A stretch of 64,000 nucleotides of DNA from Micromonospora cathayae. GTDB lineage: Bacteria; Actinomycetota; Actinomycetes; Mycobacteriales; Micromonosporaceae. The notes beneath the pieces are model-generated. The model saw only the letters and a list, made by a program, of their open reading frames with translations, did not search any database and had not been told where the DNA came from. Below are positions 38,010-46,780 of the stretch, one piece after another; the first letter of the stretch is position 1; each line of letters opens with the position of its first letter. Location: positions 5,485,001 through 5,549,000 of the forward strand of contig NZ_CP118615.1 in assembly GCF_028993575.1 (NCBI RefSeq), given 5' to 3'. The position numbers and the translations under genes are program-made.

Positions 38010-38727
38010 CGGTGAACACCGCGCCGGCCGGGTCGGCGAGCGCGGCGACCCGGCCGGTCGGCACGTCGCGCGGCGGCACCAGCAGCCGCCCGCCGAGCCG
38101 GTCCGCCCGCTCGGCGGCCCGGTCCGGGTCGGCCACCGCGAAGTACACCATCCAGCCGGTCGGTAGCAGCTCGGCCAGCGGGGCGGGCAGCGTCAGCCGG
38201 CCGGCGACCGGTCGACCGGCGGCGCTGAGCAGGACGTACGAGTCGTCCGGCGCGCCCGGCGGCGGGTCGGCCCGCAGGCCGAGGGTGTCGTGGTGGAACC
38301 GGTCGACCTCGGCGGGGGTGACCGTCATGTACTCGTACCAGCAGGGCCGGCCGGGGCCGGGTGGGGCGGCGGTCGCCCCGGCGCGGACCCGGAACCCGCC
38401 ACCGAACGGGTCGTGCACGTCCTCGCCGTCCAGCCGCGCGCCAGCCCGGACCGCGGTGGCACACACCTCGTCGGCGTCCGGCGCGGCGAACACCGGCCAC
38501 CAGCGGGCGGGGGCCGCGCCGGCCCGCAGCGACGCGGCCGGAGCGCCGTCGGCGTACGCGGTGGCACCGTCGCCGGTCTCGGTGTAGCTCCAGCCGAACA
38601 GGTCACGGTAGAAGAGCCGAACAGCGTCGAGATCGGAGGTGACCAGTTCGACGCGGTCGGGTACCGCCGGGGTGGCTGCTTCGTTCACCTGGGGCTCCAG
38701 ACGGGACGGTGCGACTTCAGTGATCAT
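37981..38727 (-). CDS. Tandem VOC (glyoxalase-like) protein
   Basis: A 248-residue protein with two vicinal-oxygen-chelate domains (about 20-130 and 140-248), each with the [20 protein letters not shown] or [24 protein letters not shown] opening and a closing [18 protein letters not shown] strand. Such proteins serve as bleomycin-type resistance, dioxygenases or isomerases. ATG 38727 overlaps the end of the GGDEF-EAL gene by 11 bp, suggesting coupled translation. Confidence 0.82.
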   Translation of the reverse strand: MITEVAPSRLEPQVNEAATPAVPDRVELVTSDLDAVRLFYRDLFGWSYTETGDGATAYADGAPAASLRAGAAPARWWPVFAAPDADEVCATAVRAGARLDGEDVHDPFGGGFRVRAGATAAPPGPGRPCWYEYMTVTPAEVDRFHHDTLGLRADPPPGAPDDSYVLLSAAGRPVAGRLTLPAPLAELLPTGWMVYFAVADPDRAAERADRLGGRLLVPPRDVPTGRVAALADPAGAVFTVIRPAAPGA

Positions 38728-40750
38728 GATGACGTACCGCGACGGTGGGCGCGGTAGGCCGTTCGTCCCTGATCCGGCGCAAAAGGATGTCCAGCGGCAC
38801 CGGACGACCCAGGTGGTACCCCTGGCCGGCGTCCACACCCAACCCACGCAGGGCGGGCACCAGCCCGGCGTGCTCGACCGACTCGGCGACGGTCCGCATG
38901 CCGAGCCCGTGCGCGGCACGGACCACCGCGTCGATCAGCACCGGGTCGGCCCCGCCCCGGTCGGCCTGGCGGACGAAGTCACCGGCGATCTTCACGGTGC
39001 TGAACGGCAGGTGCTTGAGGTAGGCGAACGAGCCGAAACCGGCGCCGAAGTCGTCCAGGCTCAGCCGGCAGCCCACGTCGCGCAGGGTACCGGCCAGGTT
39101 CCGCACGGCCGCCACGTTGGTGATGGCCGCGGTCTCGGTGACCTCCAGCCCCAGCCGGCCGGGGGCCACACCGACGGCCCGCAGCCGTTCCACCACCCAG
39201 TCACCGAACCCGGGCGACTCCATGGAGCGGGCCGAGATGTTGACGTCGAAGCACACCCCGGCGGCGACGGCCGACGGTTCGGCCAGCGCGGACGTGGCGG
39301 TCGCCACCACCCACCGGTCGATCTCGCCGATCAGGTCGTCCCGTTCCACGGTGGGCAGGAAGTCCACCGGCGACAGCGGTGGCTGCCGGCCGTCCCGCAG
39401 CCGGATGAGCAGTTCGTGGCTGACCACCTCACCGGACAGCAGGTCGATGATGGGCTGGGCGTCGAGGTGCATCCGCTGCTCGTCCAGGGCGGTACGGACC
39501 CGGGTCGTCACGTTGACCCGCTGCACCGCGTGCCGGTACTGCTCGGGCAGGTACAGCCGGGCCCGGTTGCGGCCGGCGTTCTTCGCCTCGTACAGCGCCA
39601 GGTCGGCGTGGGCGAGCACCGCGTCCCGGGTGTCGCCGGGCTCCACCGAGGCGGCCCCGATGCTGAGGGTGACCCGCAGCCCGCCGCCGGCCACCGGCAC
39701 CGGGGTACGCACCGCGACGTTGCACAGGCTCTCGGCGACGGCGAGGGCGTCACCGGCGGCGGCGTCGGGCAGCACCACGGCGAACTCGTCACCGCCCAGC
39801 CGGCCCAGCACCGTCCCGGTCGGCAGGTGCCGGACGAGCAGTCGGGCCAGCACCCGCAGCACGTCGTCGCCGACCGCGTGACCGTGTACGTCGTTGATGT
39901 CCTTGAAGTTGTCGATGTCGATCAGCAGCAGCGCCCCGGACGGGACGCCGGACGGGGCGAGCAGGTCGTCCAGGCGCGCGAGCAGGGCCCGCCGGTTCGG
40001 CAGGTCGGTCAGCGGGTCCCGTTCGGCCAGGTGGGTCAGCTCCTCCTGGACGCGGCGCATGGCGGTGATGTCGTGGGCGGTGCCCAGGACGCGCACCGGC
40101 GCGCCGGACGGGTCGGTGAAGACCTCGCCGTAGCACTCGAAGACGCGCAGCGTGGTGCGGTCCGCGAGGTACATGCGGTGGGTGTAGGAGAACGGTCCGC
40201 CGGTGCCCAGCGCGGTGGCGAGGGTCTGCTCGATCAGCCCCACGTCCTCGGGGTGCAGCAGCTCCCGGTAGGACGGGTAGTCCAGCTCGGTGCCCGGTGG
40301 GTACCCGAACATCTGCAACAGCACGTCGGACCAGATCACCGTGTCGGTGGCGATGTCCCACTCCCAGGTGCCCACCTTGGCGAGCTGTTCGATGTGGGCC
40401 AACCGCCACCGGTAGTTGCGGCCCAGTTCCCGTTCGACACGCTCGTCGGTGACGTCGCGCAGTTCGTACAGGCGGCCGGGCCGGCCGTCGTGTTCCAGCG
40501 GGTGGCAGCACGCCTGGATCCAGCGGGTGCTGCCGTCGGGAGCCGACCAGGGCAGCTCGACGGCGTCACCGCCCGGTTCGATCCGCTCCAGCGGCAGTTC
40601 CTCCGGCCGGACGCCCAGCCGTCGCGCCGCCGCGTTCGACCAGACCGGCCGGCCGTCGGCCGCGAGCACCGTCATGGCGGTGGAGGCGACGTCGGCCACG
40701 ACTGCCGGCAGAGTGCTCACCTGCGGGTCACCCATCCCTTCGCCGATCAC
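38717..40750 (-). CDS. PAS-PAS-GGDEF-EAL cyclic-di-GMP protein
   Basis: 677 residues: two PAS domains (about 10-105 and 115-230), GGDEF (about 245-400) and EAL (about 415-665). The cyclase motif LGGDEF near 320 is intact, so diguanylate cyclase activity is plausible. In EAL, the signature reads HELLIRL with the Glu kept. DDFG, AESVE and GQGY are present. The KIDG motif is VKIAGDFV, so one metal-binding Asp is replaced by Ala, which predicts weak or no phosphodiesterase activity. No membrane segment is seen; the PAS domains probably sense a cytoplasmic cue. M1 or M6 could be the start. Confidence 0.9.
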   Translation of the reverse strand: MIGEGMGDPQVSTLPAVVADVASTAMTVLAADGRPVWSNAAARRLGVRPEELPLERIEPGGDAVELPWSAPDGSTRWIQACCHPLEHDGRPGRLYELRDVTDERVERELGRNYRWRLAHIEQLAKVGTWEWDIATDTVIWSDVLLQMFGYPPGTELDYPSYRELLHPEDVGLIEQTLATALGTGGPFSYTHRMYLADRTTLRVFECYGEVFTDPSGAPVRVLGTAHDITAMRRVQEELTHLAERDPLTDLPNRRALLARLDDLLAPSGVPSGALLLIDIDNFKDINDVHGHAVGDDVLRVLARLLVRHLPTGTVLGRLGGDEFAVVLPDAAAGDALAVAESLCNVAVRTPVPVAGGGLRVTLSIGAASVEPGDTRDAVLAHADLALYEAKNAGRNRARLYLPEQYRHAVQRVNVTTRVRTALDEQRMHLDAQPIIDLLSGEVVSHELLIRLRDGRQPPLSPVDFLPTVERDDLIGEIDRWVVATATSALAEPSAVAAGVCFDVNISARSMESPGFGDWVVERLRAVGVAPGRLGLEVTETAAITNVAAVRNLAGTLRDVGCRLSLDDFGAGFGSFAYLKHLPFSTVKIAGDFVRQADRGGADPVLIDAVVRAAHGLGMRTVAESVEHAGLVPALRGLGVDAGQGYHLGRPVPLDILLRRIRDERPTAPTVAVRHHDH

Positions 40751-41005
40751 GACGGCCCGCCGCGGTCACCGACACACGGTCGTCCCGTCGCGACGCGGAG
40801 TCTACCCACGGACCAGCCGCGTCGGCGGTCCGATGGTGGTGGCGTCGACGCGCGGCGGGTGCCCTGGTGGGTGGGTGGGCGGGCGGCCGGGCCGCCCGCC
40901 GGCTGCTCTTCGTGGTCAGGACCGGGCGCGGCGCGACGCCCCGGCGGGCGGCCGGCCGGAGGGGGTCGGGTGGGCGGCGGGGCAGGGTCGGGCGGCACGC
41001 GCCGG

Positions 41006-41647
41006 TCAGACCGGGGCGACCCCGTTGACCCGGGCGCTGACCGTCAGCGTCCGGGTCTGTTTGCCGTGAGCGTTGGTCACGGTGAGCTGGTACGTGTGCT
41101 TCTGGGTGCTTCCCTCCGGCCCGGAGCAGGGGAAGTTCAGGGTCTCGGTGCCGGTCGGCGCGTAGCTGTCGCCGTAGATGCCCGGCCCGTCGACGGAGAG
41201 CGCCACCCGGTCGACGTTGGTGGCCTCCCACTCCAGGACGACCGGGTTGCCGGCGATCGGGTTGACGTTGGTGCCGGCCGGGCAGGACGGCTGCTGCCGT
41301 ACCCGGAACTGGACGATCTGCGGGCCGTTCGCCGCGGCCTTCGTCGTGGTGGAGGTCGCGGGCTTCGTGGTCGGGTTCCCGCCACCGGTGGAGCCGCCGC
41401 CCGTGGAGCCGCCGGTGGAGCCGCTGCTGCTCCCGCCGCCGGTCGCACCGCCGTCGTCCTTGCTGCCGCCGCCGTCGGTCGGCGCGGATCCCGGCCCGTC
41501 GCCGGTCGACCCGGCGGTGTCCGTCGCCGGGTCCGCGCCGGACGCCTTGGACCTGCCGGACGGGTCCACCGTGACCGAGCAGCCGGTGACCGCCACCGTG
41601 GCGGTCAGCGCGGCCACGACGAGTCGGGAAAGGTTCGAGCTACGCAT
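41006..41647 (-). CDS. Secreted lipoprotein, function unknown
   Basis: 213 residues from ATG 41647, with GAGGAG at 7 bp. The signal peptide RSSNLSRLVVAALTATVA ends at the lipobox VTGC. About 80 residues rich in Gly, Ser, Thr and Asp follow, a flexible wall-spanning linker. The C-terminal 110 or so residues form a beta-rich, Ig-like domain with two Cys (QQPSCPAG and NFPCSGPEG) that could form a disulfide. It lies downstream of the JmjC gene on the same strand but after a hairpin terminator, so co-transcription is uncertain. Confidence 0.8.
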   Translation of the reverse strand: MRSSNLSRLVVAALTATVAVTGCSVTVDPSGRSKASGADPATDTAGSTGDGPGSAPTDGGGSKDDGGATGGGSSSGSTGGSTGGGSTGGGNPTTKPATSTTTKAAANGPQIVQFRVRQQPSCPAGTNVNPIAGNPVVLEWEATNVDRVALSVDGPGIYGDSYAPTGTETLNFPCSGPEGSTQKHTYQLTVTNAHGKQTRTLTVSARVNGVAPV

Positions 41648-41739
41648 CGGCGCTCCTCGGGAAGGACGCCGGTGTCGGGGCGTCCGGCTGACTGATGTCT
41701 GCACGGTAGGGACGCCAGTCAAGCCACCCGGCCGGTCGG

Positions 41740-41771
41740 GGTCCCGCCCCGTCCGGGAACGGGGCGGGACC
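41740..41771 (-). terminator. Hairpin just downstream of the JmjC gene
   Basis: Perfect 13-bp stem (41740-41752 with 41759-41771) and a 6-nt loop, 2 bp after the JmjC stop codon. It probably ends the peptide-hydroxylase transcript. Confidence 0.7.
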
Positions 41772-41773
41772 GG

Positions 41774-42787
41774 TCAGTCCGCCTGACCGGCGGCCGGTGG
41801 TGTCGCCATCTTGTGGTTCTGTCCCGGCACCTGGAAGTGGTGGAACGTGACGGTGGCGCTGACGTCCAACGCCGCCACCCAGTGCCACCAGCCGACCGGG
41901 ACGAGCAGCATCTGGCCCGGTTCCAGGACGGTCTCCAGCACGGTCGCCTCAGCGAAGCGCGGGTGCCGGGCGAGGTCCGGCTCGGCCGCGTCGACCGCGC
42001 TGAACGTGCCGCCGCGCGGGTAGACCAGGTGCCGCTCGTACGACGGGACGAGCCGCACGTGCTTGCGCCCGAACACCTGGCACAGCAGCACCGAACTGTT
42101 GTCCACGTGCAGGGGCGTCACCGTACCGGCCGGCCCGAGCAGCAGGTGCCCGAGCGCCGACGGGTCGACGATCCCGGCCGGCGGTCGGACGTCGGCGGCG
42201 AGCGGCCGGAGCGGACCGGACCAGTTCTCGTTGCGCGGCACCATGTAGTAGTCGTTGGTGCGGGCGCCGGAGCCGAGCAGCGCCAGGTAGTCGCGGAACG
42301 GCATGGTGGTGCGGTGCCGGTCGTACTGCCAGGCGTGGTCGGGGTTGGTGTCCCGGCCGGTCATCACCTCGACCTCGGCGTCGCCGCACCGCCGCGCCAG
42401 CGTGTCCAGGGTCCAGTCCAGTGCGGGCCAGTCCGCCATCAGGCCGTCCAGCACGACCGGACGGTGGCCGAAGTAGTACCGGCTGAAGAACTCGTCGGCC
42501 GTGACGCCCGTCCGGTGTTCCAGGGTGCGGCCCCCGTCGCTGTTGCGCAGCGCCCGGTACGTGTCCAGGACGGACTCCATCCAGTCGTACCGCAACGCCA
42601 GCCGACGGCACACCGCGAAGTACGGGTGCGCGGTGAGTTCCCGGAGTTCCGCGTCGACGGCGTCCGGGTCGCCGCACCCGGCGACGGCGGCGGCCCGCAC
42701 CTGGTCGACCGGGGCGCCCATGGCGAGGTTCTCCACCAGCCACTCCCGCCAGTCGGCGGCGAGCCGGGACAGGGTGGGCACGGTCAT
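41774..42787 (-). CDS. JmjC/cupin-8 Fe(II)/2-oxoglutarate hydroxylase
   Basis: 337 residues. An N-terminal helical part (about 1-100) precedes a JmjC-type double-stranded beta-helix (about 105-325). The iron facial triad is His227-x-Asp229 and His302. Lys242 (FGRKHVRLV) is placed to bind 2-oxoglutarate. The family hydroxylates protein or peptide side chains (Asn, Asp, His, Arg, Lys). ATG 42787 overlaps the stop of the repeat-peptide gene as ATGA, so the two are translationally coupled. The natural inference is that the repeat peptide is its substrate. The in-frame extension up to 43102 only reads antisense-frame through the peptide gene and was rejected. Confidence 0.9.
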   Translation of the reverse strand: MTVPTLSRLAADWREWLVENLAMGAPVDQVRAAAVAGCGDPDAVDAELRELTAHPYFAVCRRLALRYDWMESVLDTYRALRNSDGGRTLEHRTGVTADEFFSRYYFGHRPVVLDGLMADWPALDWTLDTLARRCGDAEVEVMTGRDTNPDHAWQYDRHRTTMPFRDYLALLGSGARTNDYYMVPRNENWSGPLRPLAADVRPPAGIVDPSALGHLLLGPAGTVTPLHVDNSSVLLCQVFGRKHVRLVPSYERHLVYPRGGTFSAVDAAEPDLARHPRFAEATVLETVLEPGQMLLVPVGWWHWVAALDVSATVTFHHFQVPGQNHKMATPPAAGQAD

Positions 42788-43068
42788 GCGCCGGTGCCCG
42801 GGACGACGGTGAGCCGGGCCGCGCGGGCGTAGTGCTCGCAGTTGACGTAGGAGCCCTTGACGTGCGTCGGGAAGTGCTCGGCCGCCGGCGGCGGACTGAG
42901 CCGGGCGGTGCGGGCGTACTCCTGGCAGTTGACGTAGGAGTTCTTGACGTGCGCCGGGAAGTGGTCGGCCGCCGGCGGCGGGCCGAGCCGGGCGGCGCGG
43001 ACGGACTCGCCGCAGGTGGGGTAGGAGTTCTTCACGTGCGCCGGGATGTGGTCCGGGGAAGAGGTCAT
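42784..43068 (-). CDS. Three-repeat peptide, candidate RiPP precursor
   Basis: 94 residues from ATG 43068 (a TTG at 43080 is the alternative; no strong ribosome site is visible). After five residues the protein is three tandem 29-residue repeats at 6-34, 35-63 and 64-92. Each begins Asp/Glu-His-Phe/Ile-Pro, then HVKxSYxxC, then R(A/T)ARL. The first two end PPPAA; the last ends VVPGTGA. Each repeat has one Cys (19, 48, 77), two His and one or two Tyr. There is no signal peptide, lipobox or known domain. The coupled JmjC hydroxylase makes a multi-core modified peptide plausible. Alternatively it could be a small repeat protein hydroxylated for regulation. I do not recognise the family. Confidence 0.8.
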   Translation of the reverse strand: MTSSPDHIPAHVKNSYPTCGESVRAARLGPPPAADHFPAHVKNSYVNCQEYARTARLSPPPAAEHFPTHVKGSYVNCEHYARAARLTVVPGTGA

Positions 43069-43088
43069 GGCCGCAGTCAACCGGCCGG

Positions 43089-43134
43089 GGTGTCCCGGTC
43101 ACCAGTGACCGGTGTCCCGCCCGGGACGGGACAC
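43089..43134. promoter_or_regulatory. Palindrome-rich divergent control region
   Basis: A perfect palindrome CCGGTCAC-CA-GTGACCGG spans 43095-43112. An adjacent inverted repeat pairs GTGTCCCG (43112-43119) with CGGGACAC (43127-43134). GGTGTCCCG is also directly repeated at 43089 and 43111. The region lies between the repeat-peptide/JmjC operon (start 43068) and the sensor kinase gene (start 43216). It could be the operator of the response regulator; part could instead act as an RNA hairpin. Confidence 0.6.
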
Positions 43135-43215
43135 GCCGGTCCCCCGAACGGCCGGTGGGTCGGCCCCCGGAGGCGGCTGGATCACCGTCGCGCCGGCTGA
43201 CAGAGTGGACCCGCC

Positions 43216-45153
43216 ATGCCGACCTCCCCCACCGCCGGCCGGATCGCCGCCCGGCTGGTCCTCGCCGTCACCGCCGTGTTCACCACCGCCGCCGTCGCCG
43301 CCTGGTGTGTCGCCCTGCCGGCGTTCACCGTCACCCAGCTGTACTCGCTGGTGGACCTGATGGACGGGATCGTCTACGGCGGCGTCGCGTGGCTCGTGCT
43401 GGGCCGGCGACGCACCGGTGGGCGGCTCGCCGGGTGGATCACCGCCGCCGCCGCGGTGGGTGGCTCGGTGTCCGCCTTCGCCGCCCAGTGGGGGCTGCTG
43501 TCCACCGGGCCGTACTGGTTGCTGTCCGCCCACCACTGGGCCTGGATCCCCGGCCTGTACGCGCTGGTCGTGGTGATGCCGTGGCTGCTGCCCGAACGCC
43601 GGCCCCGGCCGGTCGAGCGGATCGCGGTCGCGGTCGGGCTCGGCTACGTGGCGCTGGCCTGGGTGGCGGTGCTCACCGCGCCCGCGCCACGCGGGCTGGT
43701 CCCGCTGGGGCCCGCGGCGGTGGAGTTGCGCGCCGGGCTGGTCCGCCCCCTGCCGTACCTGCTGGTGCTGCTCGGCCTGGCCGCCGCGGTCGGGGCCGGT
43801 TGGCGCTGGCGGCGCGGCCCCCGGGACGGTCGGCACGGCATGGGCTGGGCGACCGCCGGCAGTGCGCTGCTCACCCTGGCGTTCCTCACCACCATGCTGC
43901 CGCCGTTGCTGCCCGCCACCGTGCCCGCCCTGCTGATGCTGGCCTCGCAGGCGTTCTTCCCGGCGGCCGTCGCGGTCGTCGTGCTGCGCCAGCAGATGTG
44001 GGGACTGCGGCTGGTGGTCCGGCGCACGCTGGTGTGGTACCTGATGACGGCCGGGGTGATCGCCGCCTACAGCGCCGCGGTCACCGTGCTGGACCGGCTG
44101 CTGCCCGACTCGTCGTCCGCGCCCCGGATCGTGGTCACCGCGGCCATCGCGGCCGCCTTCCAGCCGGTACGGCAGGCGGTGCAGCGGGCCGTGGACCGGC
44201 TCGTGCACGGCGACAGCCCGGAACCGTTGATGCGCCGGGTCGCCGACAGCCTGCGCAGTTCAGCCGAGATCGGCCCGGCCGTCGCCGCCGCGCTCCGCCT
44301 GGCCGGCGTCACGGTCACCGATGGTCCCGGGCCGCCGCCCGACGCCGGGGGCCGGTCGGTGACCGTACCGTTGACCAGCGGGGACCGTACCGTCGGCTAT
44401 CTGCACGCCTGGCCGCGGCCCGGTGAGCTGCTCGGCAGCCGGGCCACCGGGGCGCTCACCGAACTCGCCCCGGTGGTCGCCGCCGTGGTGGACCTGGCCC
44501 GCACCAACGAGGAGTTGACCCGGTCCCGGCGACGCCTCGCCGAGGCCCGGGACGAGGAACGACGGGCGCTGCGCCGGGACCTGCACGACGGGCTCGGCCC
44601 CGCGTTGAGCGGCATCGGGCTCGGTCTCGCCGCCACCCGCAACCTGCTGCACCGGGACCCGGCCCGCGCGGACGAACTGCTGGACCGGCTGATCGCCGAA
44701 CTCACCACCCGCGCCGACGACGTCCGGGACCTGGCGCACGGGCTGCTGCCGCCGATCCTCGCCGACGGCGGCCTGGAGCCGGCGGTGGACACCCTGCGGC
44801 ACCGGTTCGCCCGGGACGGCCTGGCGGTGACCGTCCACGTCCCGGTGCCGCTCGAACCGCTGCCCGGCTCGGTCGCCACCGCCGCGTACGGGGTGGCCGC
44901 CGAGGCGGTCCGCAACGTGCACCGGCACGCCGGGGTGCGGCACTGCACGGTACGGCTGGACCGGCTGCCGCACCTGCTGCGGATCAGCGTCACCGACCAC
45001 GGTCGGGGTCTGCCGGCCGCCGGGCCGGCCCCGGGTGTCGGCCTGCACGCGATGCGGGAACGGGCCGACGGCGTGGGCGGCACGCTGACCGTCGGGCCGG
45101 CCGAACCCCGGGGCACCACGGTGTGCCTGAGCATCCCGCTGGAGGCGGCGTGA
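43216..45153 (+). CDS. Membrane sensor histidine kinase (NarL-type partner)
   Basis: 645 residues. About eight hydrophobic helices fill residues 10-300. A linker/GAF-like part (about 330-430) precedes HisKA_3 with the phospho-acceptor His in RRDLHDGLG near 457. The ATPase domain has N-box AAEAVRNVHRHAG and G-box DHGRGLP ... GVGLHAMRER. The many-helix sensor suggests detection of a membrane-associated or amphipathic ligand. It is divergent from the repeat peptide and overlaps its response regulator as GTGA. Confidence 0.92.
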   Translation: MPTSPTAGRIAARLVLAVTAVFTTAAVAAWCVALPAFTVTQLYSLVDLMDGIVYGGVAWLVLGRRRTGGRLAGWITAAAAVGGSVSAFAAQWGLLSTGPYWLLSAHHWAWIPGLYALVVVMPWLLPERRPRPVERIAVAVGLGYVALAWVAVLTAPAPRGLVPLGPAAVELRAGLVRPLPYLLVLLGLAAAVGAGWRWRRGPRDGRHGMGWATAGSALLTLAFLTTMLPPLLPATVPALLMLASQAFFPAAVAVVVLRQQMWGLRLVVRRTLVWYLMTAGVIAAYSAAVTVLDRLLPDSSSAPRIVVTAAIAAAFQPVRQAVQRAVDRLVHGDSPEPLMRRVADSLRSSAEIGPAVAAALRLAGVTVTDGPGPPPDAGGRSVTVPLTSGDRTVGYLHAWPRPGELLGSRATGALTELAPVVAAVVDLARTNEELTRSRRRLAEARDEERRALRRDLHDGLGPALSGIGLGLAATRNLLHRDPARADELLDRLIAELTTRADDVRDLAHGLLPPILADGGLEPAVDTLRHRFARDGLAVTVHVPVPLEPLPGSVATAAYGVAAEAVRNVHRHAGVRHCTVRLDRLPHLLRISVTDHGRGLPAAGPAPGVGLHAMRERADGVGGTLTVGPAEPRGTTVCLSIPLEAA

Positions 45154-45806
45154 CCGGACCGATCACGGTCGTCGTGGTGGACGACCATCCGGTGTTCCGG
45201 CTCGGGATGGTCGCCCTGCTGTCCACGCTCGACGGCATCGAGTGTGTGGGCGAGGCGGCCGACGTACCGGCCGCGCTGGACACGGTGGCCCGGACCCGGC
45301 CGGCGGTGGTGCTGATGGACCTGCACTTCGAGCGGGGGTCGGGCATCGAGGCCACCCGGCTGCTCACCCGCGACCGGCCGGGGATCGGTGTCCTGGTCGT
45401 GACGATGCTCGACGACGACGCGTCGCTGGTCGCGGCGATGCGCGCCGGGGCGCGCGGCTACCTGCTCAAGGGGGCCACCGCGGCCGACGTGGAGCGCAGC
45501 ATCCGCGCGGTGGCCAGTGGTGACCTGGTGCTCGGTGCCGCGGTCGCCGGCCGCGCCGGGCTGCTGTTCCGCGCCGGGCCCGCCGGGCGGGTACCGTTCC
45601 CGCAGCTCACCGACCGGGAACGGGAGATTCTCGAGCTGCTCGCCCGGGGGCTGCCCAACGCGGGCATCGCGCACCGGCTCGGTCTCAGTCCGAAGACGGT
45701 CCGCAACAACGTCTCCACCATCCTGCTGAAACTGGGCGTGGGCAGCCGATCGGAGGCGATCGCCGCCGCCCGGGACGCGGGGTTCGGGGCCGCCACCGCA
45801 GGCTGA
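45150..45806 (+). CDS. NarL/FixJ-family response regulator
   Basis: 218 residues from GTG 45150, overlapping the kinase stop. The receiver domain (about 5-120) has the acidic pair in VDDHP, the phospho-acceptor Asp56 in LMDLHF and Lys in LLKGA. The LuxR-type helix-turn-helix (about 150-212) reads LTDREREILELLARGLPN ... LGLSPKTVRNNVS. It probably controls the divergent peptide operon through the palindromes at 43089-43134. Confidence 0.94.
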   Translation: MTGPITVVVVDDHPVFRLGMVALLSTLDGIECVGEAADVPAALDTVARTRPAVVLMDLHFERGSGIEATRLLTRDRPGIGVLVVTMLDDDASLVAAMRAGARGYLLKGATAADVERSIRAVASGDLVLGAAVAGRAGLLFRAGPAGRVPFPQLTDREREILELLARGLPNAGIAHRLGLSPKTVRNNVSTILLKLGVGSRSEAIAAARDAGFGAATAG

Positions 45807-45934
45807 CGTGATCCCACGTCGTCCGGCCGGGTGTCCGGGCGTTTCCGGTCGGCGGTCGGCCGCGGGTCGTGGCGCGACGCACACAGATCGATGTACGTTC
45901 CTCGGGTTCGTCACCTCGGAAAGGACGGTCGTCC

Positions 45935-46666
45935 ATGGTCGATCTGCCGGTTGTCGCACGGGACGAGTGGCTCACCGCCCGCAGGGAGCTGCTCGACCAG
46001 GAGAAGGAACTCACCCGGCTGCGGGACCGGGTGACCGCGTCGCGGCGGCAACTGCCGGCGGTCGCCGTCGACAAGGAGTACACCCTCACCGGCCCGGACG
46101 GCCCGGTGCGGTTGGCCGACCTGTTCGAGGGCCGGCGGCAGCTCATCGTCTACCACTTCATGTTCGATCCGGCGTGGACCGAGGGGTGCAGCAGCTGCTC
46201 CCTGCTGGTCGACAACGTCGGCCACCTGGCGCACCTGCGGGCCAGCGACACCACCTTCGCCGTCGTCTCCCGCGCGCCGCTGTCGTCGATCACGCCGTTC
46301 CGGGACCGGATGGGCTGGACGTTCCCCTGGTACTCGTCGCACGGCAGCGACTTCAACTACGACTTCCACGTGACCAACGACCCCGACGTGGCCCCCGTCG
46401 AGTACAACTACAAGGACGCCGCCACGCTGGAGCAGGAGGGACTCACCCCCTTCCTGCGGGGTGAGGCGCACGGGCTGAGCGTCTTCGTCCGGAGCGACGA
46501 CGGCCGGGTCCTGCACACCTACTCGACGTACGGGCGGGGGCTCGATCCGCTGCTCAACACCTACAACTACCTGGACCTGACCCCGCTGGGCCGGCAACGG
46601 TACGTCAACGAGTTCCCGCACCACGACACCTACGACACCCCGTCCACCGGCGGGCACTGCCACTGA
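45935..46666 (+). CDS. DUF899 thioredoxin-like protein
   Basis: 243 residues. An N-terminal helix (DEWLTARRELLDQEKELTRL) is followed by the thioredoxin-fold core with LADLFEGRRQLIVYHFMF and the Cys pair in EGCSSCS near 88-91, then FPWYSSHGSDFNYDF. This matches the DUF899 family, whose function is not established. ATG 45935 has GGAAAGGA upstream. It lies downstream of the two-component system; whether the Cys pair assists peptide maturation there is speculation. Confidence 0.88.
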   Translation: MVDLPVVARDEWLTARRELLDQEKELTRLRDRVTASRRQLPAVAVDKEYTLTGPDGPVRLADLFEGRRQLIVYHFMFDPAWTEGCSSCSLLVDNVGHLAHLRASDTTFAVVSRAPLSSITPFRDRMGWTFPWYSSHGSDFNYDFHVTNDPDVAPVEYNYKDAATLEQEGLTPFLRGEAHGLSVFVRSDDGRVLHTYSTYGRGLDPLLNTYNYLDLTPLGRQRYVNEFPHHDTYDTPSTGGHCH

Positions 46667-46672
46667 CGTCCG

Positions 46673-46711
46673 CCCCGCCGACCGGCCCCACGGCCGGGCC
46701 GGTCGGCGGGG
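46673..46711. terminator. Strong bidirectional hairpin terminator
   Basis: Perfect 16-bp stem (46673-46688 with 46696-46711) and a 7-nt loop, between the convergent DUF899 and condensation-like genes. It divides the peptide/two-component locus from the NRPS locus. Confidence 0.8.
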
Positions 46712-46780
46712 GTGAGCCGGTAGACGCCGGGAGGGCTCAGCGGGTCGACGTCGGCGGGCAGCCGGCCGGCGTTCGGAGGG

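Noticed and set aside
42788..43102. N-terminal extension of the JmjC protein to 43102
   Set aside because: It overlaps the repeat-peptide gene in another frame. That gene's 29-residue periodicity is meaningful only in its own frame, and ATG 42787 is coupled to its stop.
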